The notes under the pieces: model-generated
Seen by the model: only the letters and a program-made list of their open reading frames with translations
The model's database searches: none
Told to the model about the DNA's origin: nothing
NCBI RefSeq assembly: GCF_001598295.1
Contig: NZ_BCYR01000018.1
Coordinates: 1 to 64,000, forward strand
Reading direction: 5' to 3'
Length of the DNA stretch: 64,000 nt
DNA from: Klebsiella ornithinolytica NBRC 105727 = ATCC 31898
GTDB taxonomy: Bacteria > Pseudomonadota > Gammaproteobacteria > Enterobacterales > Enterobacteriaceae
Position numbers and translations under genes: made by a program
Shown here: piece after piece, positions 58,675 to 64,000 of the stretch
How the letters are laid out: each line of letters begins with the position of its first letter
How positions within the stretch are numbered: position 1 is the stretch's first letter

Positions 58675-59643
58675 TCAGGCGAGAACCAGATCCCCCTGCG
58701 GATGGCAGGAGCAGGCCAGTACGTAGCCGTCAGCGATTTCTGCATCGGTCAGCGTCATGGTGCTGCTGACCGTGTAATCGCCGGAAACCACTTTGGTCTT
58801 GCAGCAGCCGCATACACCCGCGCGACAGGCGACGGTCACCGGCACCTGGTTGCTTTCCAGCGCCTCCAGCAGCGTAGTACCGACCGGCGCATAAAACGCC
58901 TTCGCCGGCTGCAGTTTGGTGAACTTCAGTCCGTCGGTGGCCGCTTGCGCAACCGGCGTAAAGAACTTCTCTTTAAAGAAGCGCGTCACGCCAAGGGCGG
59001 TCACTTCCTGCTCCACCCAATCCATATAGGGCGCAGGTCCGCAGGTCATTACCGTACGGGTTGCGAGGTCCGGCACGCTTTTCAGTAACTCCGTGGTCAG
59101 ACGCCCGGCGACAAAACCGTGAGTGGCGTTATTTTCCGCCACCAGCGTCACCGGGTACTGCCGCCACTCATCGGCGAAAATCACATCCTGAGGCGAGCGA
59201 ATATTGTAAATCACCTGCACATCGGCCTGCGGACGATATTTTGCCAACCAGCGGCGCATCGACATAATCGGCGTAACGCCGCAGCCGGCGGCCAGCATCA
59301 GAAACTTGTCTTCCGCCTTATCTTCACAGGTGAACTCACCCATCGCGTCGGACAGCCAGAGATAATCCCCGCGTTTGAGCTCACGGGTCAGCCACTGTGA
59401 GCCGGCTCCCTCGTCAATCCGGCGAACGGTCAGCGTAATATATTCGCTGACCCCCGGCGTCGACGAAAGGGTGTAAGCGCGCAGCGTCTCTGCCGAATTG
59501 CGTACGCTTACCAGCGCGTACTGCCCGGCACGGTACGGATAATAGTCGTGGCAGAGCAACGAAATCGTCCAGACATCCGGCGTTTCCTGATGGATGTGAT
59601 GAACCTGCATCCGCCACGGGCACTGATGGGTTGGCATGGTCAT
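58675..59643 (-). CDS. hcr: Hcr, NADH oxidoreductase for Hcp
   Basis: 322 residues, as in E. coli. The order is an FAD domain (LRAYTLSSTPG), an NAD domain (AAGCGVTPIMSM; TCGPAPYMDW) and a C-terminal plant-type [2Fe-2S] domain (ACRAGVCGCCKTK ... CSCHPQG). It passes electrons from NADH to Hcp. It lies 11 bp after hcp in the hcp-hcr operon. It is cytosolic. Confidence 0.96.
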   Translation of the reverse strand: MTMPTHQCPWRMQVHHIHQETPDVWTISLLCHDYYPYRAGQYALVSVRNSAETLRAYTLSSTPGVSEYITLTVRRIDEGAGSQWLTRELKRGDYLWLSDAMGEFTCEDKAEDKFLMLAAGCGVTPIMSMRRWLAKYRPQADVQVIYNIRSPQDVIFADEWRQYPVTLVAENNATHGFVAGRLTTELLKSVPDLATRTVMTCGPAPYMDWVEQEVTALGVTRFFKEKFFTPVAQAATDGLKFTKLQPAKAFYAPVGTTLLEALESNQVPVTVACRAGVCGCCKTKVVSGDYTVSSTMTLTDAEIADGYVLACSCHPQGDLVLA

Positions 59644-59654
59644 TCTCTTACTCC

Positions 59655-61307
59655 TTACGCGCTCAGCAGCTGCTGCATATCTTCTTCGACGGTGGTCACT
59701 GAACGCAGACCGAACTTCTCATTGAGAATTGCCAGCAGGTCCGGCGTGAAGAAGCCTGGCGCGGTCGGGCCGGTCACGATGTTCTTCACCCCCAGCGAAA
59801 GCAGGGTCAGCAGAATAACAATCGCTTTTTGCTCAAACCAGGAGAGCACCAGAGAGAGCGGGAGATCGTTGACGCCGCAGCCCAGTTTCTCCGCCAGGGT
59901 GACCGCCAGAATAATCGCCGAGTAGGCGTCGTTGCACTGACCGGCATCGACCAGACGCGGCAGGCCTTCGATATCGCCGAAGTCCAGTTTGTTAAAGCGG
60001 TATTTACCGCAGGCCAGGGTCAGGATCAGGCAATCATCCGGGACGCTGGTGGCGAAATCGGTGAAGTAGTTACGTTCGCCGCGCGCACCGTCGCAGCCGC
60101 CGACCAGGAAGATATGGCGCAGTTTTTCACGGCTGACCAGGTCGATAAGGGTATCCGCGGCGCCCAACAGCGTCTGGCGACCGAAGCCGACGGTGATCAG
60201 GTGCGGAATTTCGCTGTACGGGAAGCCCGCCATCTGCTGTGCCTGAGCGATAACCGGAGCAAAATCATCCCCCTCGAGGTGATTGACGCCCGGCCAGCCG
60301 ACAATGCTGCGGGTCCAGATACGGTCATCATAGGCGCCAACGGTCGGGTCGATAATGCAGTTCGAGGTCATCACGATAGGACCTGGGAAGCGGGCAAACT
60401 CTACCTGCTGATTTTGCCAGCCGCTGCCGTAGTTACCGATCAGATGTTTGAATTTACGCAGTTCCGGATAGCCGTGCGCCGGCAGCATTTCACCGTGGGT
60501 ATAGACGTTGACGCCGGTGCCTTCGGTTTGTTGCAGCAGATTGTAGAGATCTTTCAGGTCGTGGCCGGAGATCAGGATGCACTTGCCTTCGGTCGCTTTG
60601 ACGTTGACCTGAGTCGGGGTCGGGTGGCCATATTTAGTGGTTTCACCGGCATCCAGAATGCTCATCACTTTGAAGTTCATCTGGCCGATTTCCATCGAGC
60701 ACTCCAGCAGCGCGTTCAGATCGGCGGGCCAGGTGCCTAACCAGGCCATGATTTTGTGGTACTGCGCATAGATGTCATTGTCATACTGACCGAGAACGTG
60801 CGCGTGCTCCATATAGGCCGCTGCACCTTTCAGGCCGTACAGACAGAGCAGACGCAGGCCGAGAATGTTCTCGCCAATAGCCGCTTTGTCTTTGTTGGGG
60901 GTAAAGTCCGCCGCCTGGCGCTGCAGGTCGCCGAGATCGTCGCTCACCAGCTGCAGATTGGCCATCGGGTTATCGACGCTGGCGGTCGCATCAACGCTCA
61001 GGCACTGCGCTTTCAGCGCGTCGCGCATAGCAATCGCTTCACGCGCGTAGCCAACAATCCGCGGGGAGTCGAAGTTAACGTTGGTCAACGTGGAGAAAAA
61101 TGCGCGCGGGGCAAAATTATCAACATCATGATTGATGATGCCATATTCACGGGCCTTTACCGCCCATGCAGACAGACCTTGTAGGGAAGCAATCAGCAGA
61201 TCCTGGAGATCGGACGTTTCGGCCGTTTTACCGCACATACCCTGCGCGTAAGAGCAGCCGTTCCCTGCCGGGGTACGGATGGTTTGTTCACATTGCACAC
61301 AAAACAT
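59655..61307 (-). CDS. hcp: Hcp, hybrid-cluster protein (nitric oxide reductase)
   Basis: 550 residues from ATG 61307 ([12 protein letters not shown]). N-terminal cluster ligands are Cys3, Cys6, Cys18 and Cys25; hybrid-cluster ligands lie in the C-terminal part ([32 protein letters not shown]). It reduces nitric oxide to nitrous oxide at low concentration under anaerobiosis, and in E. coli it also takes part in protein S-nitrosylation. NsrR and FNR sites are seen upstream, as known for E. coli. Confidence 0.96.
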   Translation of the reverse strand: MFCVQCEQTIRTPAGNGCSYAQGMCGKTAETSDLQDLLIASLQGLSAWAVKAREYGIINHDVDNFAPRAFFSTLTNVNFDSPRIVGYAREAIAMRDALKAQCLSVDATASVDNPMANLQLVSDDLGDLQRQAADFTPNKDKAAIGENILGLRLLCLYGLKGAAAYMEHAHVLGQYDNDIYAQYHKIMAWLGTWPADLNALLECSMEIGQMNFKVMSILDAGETTKYGHPTPTQVNVKATEGKCILISGHDLKDLYNLLQQTEGTGVNVYTHGEMLPAHGYPELRKFKHLIGNYGSGWQNQQVEFARFPGPIVMTSNCIIDPTVGAYDDRIWTRSIVGWPGVNHLEGDDFAPVIAQAQQMAGFPYSEIPHLITVGFGRQTLLGAADTLIDLVSREKLRHIFLVGGCDGARGERNYFTDFATSVPDDCLILTLACGKYRFNKLDFGDIEGLPRLVDAGQCNDAYSAIILAVTLAEKLGCGVNDLPLSLVLSWFEQKAIVILLTLLSLGVKNIVTGPTAPGFFTPDLLAILNEKFGLRSVTTVEEDMQQLLSA

Positions 61308-61323
61308 GGTCACACCTTTTTTA

Positions 61324-61346
61324 AAGTTATATTTGAGATACATGTT
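61324..61346. promoter_or_regulatory. NsrR operator of hcp-hcr
   Basis: Two 11-bp half-sites separated by one base: AAGTTATATTT and AGATACATGTT (complement AACATGTATCT). They fit the NsrR 11-1-11 consensus AAGATGYATTT well. The site lies 17-39 bp before the hcp start and would give release by nitric oxide. Confidence 0.7.
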
Positions 61347-61405
61347 TAAGGTTATGCCGGTAAAAGAAGGGAGAAAAGGTATTTCTGATACAATTTAAAG
61401 GGAGA

Positions 61406-61419
61406 TTGATTTAGCGCAA
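61406..61419. promoter_or_regulatory. FNR box of hcp-hcr
   Basis: TTGATTTAGCGCAA has one perfect half (TTGAT) and one with 3 of 5 matches. Its position 99-112 bp before the ATG fits anaerobic activation known for E. coli hcp. Confidence 0.6.
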
Positions 61420-61530
61420 ATTTGGCCGCGGCGGGCTACCGCCACGGAGGTACAGATCGAGACCAGGACGATGCGCCCCCGGGGCGCGGCGAATATCGTC
61501 GCCGGAGGCAGAGTGCGGGCGCTAAGTGCC

Positions 61531-62430
61531 TCAGGCCGAGAAGAGGGCGATCAGCACCGGCACCAGCAGGCTCAGAACAAAACCGTGGACGATAGCGGCA
61601 GGGACAATCTCGACGCCGCCGGAACGCTGTAAAACCGGCAGAGTAAAGTCCATTGAGGTGGCGCCGCATAGCCCTAATGCCGTGGAACGACTGCGGCGAA
61701 CCAGGCCCGGGATCAACATGATGGCCAGCAGCTCGCGGGAAAGGTCGTTGAAGAATGCGGCGCTGCCGATGACCGGCCCAAAGGATTCCGTCATCAGGAT
61801 CCCGGAGAGCGAATACCAGCCGAACCCGGAGGCCATGGCCAGACCGGTCTTCAGCGGCAGGTCGAGAATAAAGGCGTTAATCACGCCGCCGACTAATGAA
61901 CTCGCCGTGACGACCACCGCCACAATCATGCCGCGACGATTAAGGACTATTTGTCGTAAGGTCATTCCGTTATTCCGCAGCTGAATACCAATCAGGAACA
62001 GCAGGAAGATCAGCGTATATTCGCTCGCCTCGGTGGCATGCTGTAAAAATGACAAACCGCTCAGACCAATCAGGAAACCAATAAGCACCACGCCGCACAG
62101 CTGCAGGGATTCCATGGCCATTGCGACGCGCGAAGGTAATTTCTCCTGCCGGTGCTGGTGGCGCCACGGCATTTTCTGCTCGAGCCACATTAATGCGCCA
62201 ATATTACACAGCAGAATAACAATCACGCTGACCACAGCATAATGAAGAATGGACAGCAGGTTGCTGGAGAGATTGTCGAGGAAGGCGAGACTAATCCCCA
62301 TGAAAAAGAGGATCACGTAGACAATCCAGCTCAACAGTCGCGCAATAAGTTTTAGTGCTGAAGGGTGACGCAGAGGAATAAGGTAGCCGGCAACCAATGG
62401 CAGCAGAATGATTAATAATCCCGAAAACAT
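61531..62430 (-). CDS. lysO: LysO (YbjE), lysine exporter
   Basis: 299 residues, the E. coli length, with about eight spans. LysO family: MFSGLLIILLPLVAGYLIPLR start, and the conserved core SGFGWYSLSGILMTESFGPV with ALGLCGATSMDFTLPV. It exports lysine (and toxic thialysine) across the inner membrane. In E. coli it is repressed by ArgR with lysine or arginine; I did not find a clear ARG box in the 127 bp upstream, which also hold the aqpZ terminator. Confidence 0.94.
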   Translation of the reverse strand: MFSGLLIILLPLVAGYLIPLRHPSALKLIARLLSWIVYVILFFMGISLAFLDNLSSNLLSILHYAVVSVIVILLCNIGALMWLEQKMPWRHQHRQEKLPSRVAMAMESLQLCGVVLIGFLIGLSGLSFLQHATEASEYTLIFLLFLIGIQLRNNGMTLRQIVLNRRGMIVAVVVTASSLVGGVINAFILDLPLKTGLAMASGFGWYSLSGILMTESFGPVIGSAAFFNDLSRELLAIMLIPGLVRRSRSTALGLCGATSMDFTLPVLQRSGGVEIVPAAIVHGFVLSLLVPVLIALFSA

Positions 62431-62510
62431 GAACGATCTGGTCCTTGCAGAATGAGGTGAGCGCCACTGACACTACCCAAATCAGAGAACCGAGTAAAGC
62501 TGTGCCTGAA

Positions 62511-62537
62511 AAGAAAGGCCCGGCATTGCCAGGCCTT
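62511..62537 (-). terminator. Terminator of aqpZ
   Basis: On the minus strand an AAGGCC...GGCCTT hairpin with inner TGGC/GCCG pairing is followed by TTTCTTTTC. It begins about 20 bp past the aqpZ stop. Confidence 0.75.
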
Positions 62538-62557
62538 GCGTGAAACCAGATAAACGA

Positions 62558-63253
62558 TTAATCGCGTTTTTCCAGCAGAGTACGATACAGCACGCCGCCG
62601 AGGATACCGCCGATAACAGGCATCACCCAGAATAACCACAGCTGCTGCAGCGCCCAACCCCCCTGGAAAATCGCCACGGCGGTGCTTCGTGCCGGGTTAA
62701 CAGAGGTATTGGTGACCGGGATGCTGATCAGGTGAATTAAGGTCAGCGCCAGGCCAATCGCAATCGGCGCAAAACCGGCCGGTGCGTTTTTATCCGTTGC
62801 GCCATGAATCACCAGCAGGAAGCCGCAGGTCAGGACAATTTCAATCACAATGGCGGAGAGCATGGAGTACCCGCCCGGCGAGTGTTCCCCGAAGCCGTTG
62901 GAAGCAAAGCCGCTGGCTGCGGCATCAAAGCCTGCTTTACCGCTGGCAACTACATACAGAACGGCAGCGGCAATAATACCGCCAACAACCTGGGCGATAA
63001 TATAGCCAATAACGTCCTTCGCCGGGAAACGACCGCCGGCCCACAGACCTAAAGTCACCGCCGGGTTGAAGTGCCCGCCGGAAATATGACCGACGGCAAA
63101 TGCCATGGTTAATACAGTTAAACCGAAGGCTAAAGCCACCCCGGCAAACCCAATTCCCAGTTCCGGGAAGGCTGCGGCAAGTACTGCGCTACCGCAGCCA
63201 CCAAACACGAGCCAGAATGTACCAAAGCATTCCGCTGCTAATTTTCTGAACAT
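62558..63253 (-). CDS. aqpZ: AqpZ, aquaporin Z
   Basis: 231 residues from ATG 63253 ([11 protein letters not shown]), with GAGG 6-7 bp upstream. Six spans and two half-spans. The NPA motifs are at 63-65 (HFNPAV) and 186-188 (SVNPAR). The selectivity filter Phe43, His174, Thr183 and Arg189 is that of a water-specific channel. It lies in the inner membrane and gives rapid water flow. It is monocistronic. Confidence 0.97.
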   Translation of the reverse strand: MFRKLAAECFGTFWLVFGGCGSAVLAAAFPELGIGFAGVALAFGLTVLTMAFAVGHISGGHFNPAVTLGLWAGGRFPAKDVIGYIIAQVVGGIIAAAVLYVVASGKAGFDAAASGFASNGFGEHSPGGYSMLSAIVIEIVLTCGFLLVIHGATDKNAPAGFAPIAIGLALTLIHLISIPVTNTSVNPARSTAVAIFQGGWALQQLWLFWVMPVIGGILGGVLYRTLLEKRD

Positions 63254-63648
63254 AACCACCTCAAAAGAATAATGTTAACGGGCACAGACTTTTGTGCCGA
63301 TCTTTATTTATCGACGTAAAGGATAACGATAAAAATAAAGCGACGCTATTTTATGGACGATCGTCATCCTGCGGCTAGCTAAATAACTAGATCTAATTTG
63401 ATTTAGGGCAATGTGATCTTAATCCTTGCACCATTGGTGATTGCACAAAAGTGTAGAACAAAAATAATAAAAATAACCACTTTAGCGGATGAATTATTTC
63501 CAAAATAAATAGCACGGTTAATAATCATAACCTGGACATTATCATTCATCGGCGCGGGGCCGCGTTTAGGCCGGTAGTGTCATGTTTACGCATGTATCGC
63601 TATACTGCTGATTATTGAAGGAGAAAGTGGTTACTGAGCGGAGGAGAT
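63254..63648. other. Divergent region between aqpZ and ybjD
   Basis: 395 bp, strongly AT-rich in the aqpZ half, with no gene recognised. It must hold the aqpZ promoter and the ybjD promoter. A small TCATG...CATGT repeat lies near 63581-63596; no known operator was identified. Confidence 0.45.
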
Positions 63649-64000
63649 ATGCATCTTGAGCGGGTAGAAATCGTCGGTTTTCGCGGCATCAATCGTTTAT
63701 CGCTGATGCTGGAGCAAAATAACGTTCTGATCGGCGAGAATGCATGGGGTAAATCCAGTCTGCTGGATGCGCTGACGCTACTGCTTTCGCCTGAATTTGA
63801 GCTCTATCACTTCGTGCGCGATGATTTCTGGTTTCCGCCGGGCGATGTCCAGGGACGTGAACATCATCTGCATATCATCTTGACCTTCCGCGAGAATGAG
63901 CCCGGCCATCATCGGGTGCGCCGTTTCCGTCCGCTGAGCGATTGCTGGGTACCCTGCGAGGATGGCTATCAGCGCATTTTTTATCGCCTGGAAGGCGAAC
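63649..64000 (+). CDS. ybjD: YbjD, OLD-family ATP-dependent endonuclease (5' part)
   Basis: Begins at ATG 63649 after GAGGAG and runs off the window, so 117 codons are visible. Walker A GENAWGKS is at 29-36, after an SMC/RecF-like start (LERVEIVGFRGINRLSL). E. coli YbjD has about 550 residues, with an ABC-type ATPase followed by a TOPRIM nuclease domain, which lies beyond the window. The role is unknown; related OLD proteins act in DNA repair or phage defence. No frameshift is seen in the visible part. Confidence 0.9.
   Translation, partial: MHLERVEIVGFRGINRLSLMLEQNNVLIGENAWGKSSLLDALTLLLSPEFELYHFVRDDFWFPPGDVQGREHHLHIILTFRENEPGHHRVRRFRPLSDCWVPCEDGYQRIFYRLEGE

Noticed and set aside
61433-61530. 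Terminator or small RNA between hcp and lysO
   Set aside because: GC-rich short inverted repeats are present but none has a stem plus T tract clear enough to call.
63649-64000. YbjD as part of a new phage-defence system
   Set aside because: The gene is a conserved core gene in this position in E. coli, and only its first 117 codons are visible. No partner gene can be judged.

Overview
The window reads as chromosomal DNA of an enterobacterium, most likely Klebsiella or a close relative such as Raoultella. It is GC-rich. Its gene order follows the E. coli K-12 ybiU to ybjD segment almost gene for gene, and nearly every protein is a close match to its K-12 counterpart as I remember it. Differences from K-12 include: no fsaA between ybiY and moeB; no yliE/yliF between gsiD and rimO; and several added genes (a LacI-family regulator, a LacY-like permease, a degenerate SDR, a membrane protein, a two-component system, a FadL-type porin, a YahO-like protein and a DoxX protein). 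I see no insertion sequence, prophage, CRISPR array, tRNA or rRNA.

Layout. 1-6.1 kb: the end of a LacI-family regulator, then ybiU (DUF1479), ybiV (sugar phosphatase) and ybiYW (glycyl radical enzyme and its activase). 6.2-8.2 kb: moeAB, molybdenum cofactor synthesis. 8.4-14.8 kb: iaaA-gsiABCD, isoaspartyl peptidase and glutathione import. 14.9-26.8 kb: rimO, a LacY-type permease, bssR, yliI, gstB, dacC, deoR, ybjG, mdfA, ybjI, ybjJ. 26.9-31.4 kb: rcdA, two extra genes, the sigma-E sRNA rybB, ybjL. 31.6-35.1 kb: ybjM, grxA, ybjC-nfsA-rimK-ybjN. 35.4-41.4 kb: potFGHI putrescine importer, ybjO, rlmC. 41.4-43.6 kb: a two-component system. 43.7-47.6 kb: artJ and artPIQM arginine importer with ArgR boxes. 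47.8-51.3 kb: ybjP and three poorly known genes. 51.7-64 kb: amiD, ybjS, poxB-ltaE-ybjT, doxX, hcp-hcr with NsrR and FNR sites, lysO, aqpZ, and the start of ybjD.

The most interesting signal is at the left end. The 12-mer TTTCGAATGAAA, the core of a near-palindrome, occurs upstream of ybiU, ybiV and ybiYW, beside a LacI-family gene. The ybiYW copy lies between a consensus FNR box and a -10 element placed as in an FNR class II promoter. The ybiV copy lies next to a CRP-like site. This looks like an undescribed sugar-responsive regulon that pairs an apparently oxygen-dependent enzyme (YbiU has an HxD...H iron-site pattern) with an oxygen-sensitive one (YbiW). Operators, promoters and terminators were read by eye and are predictions. 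Comparisons with E. coli proteins are from memory, not from alignment searches.
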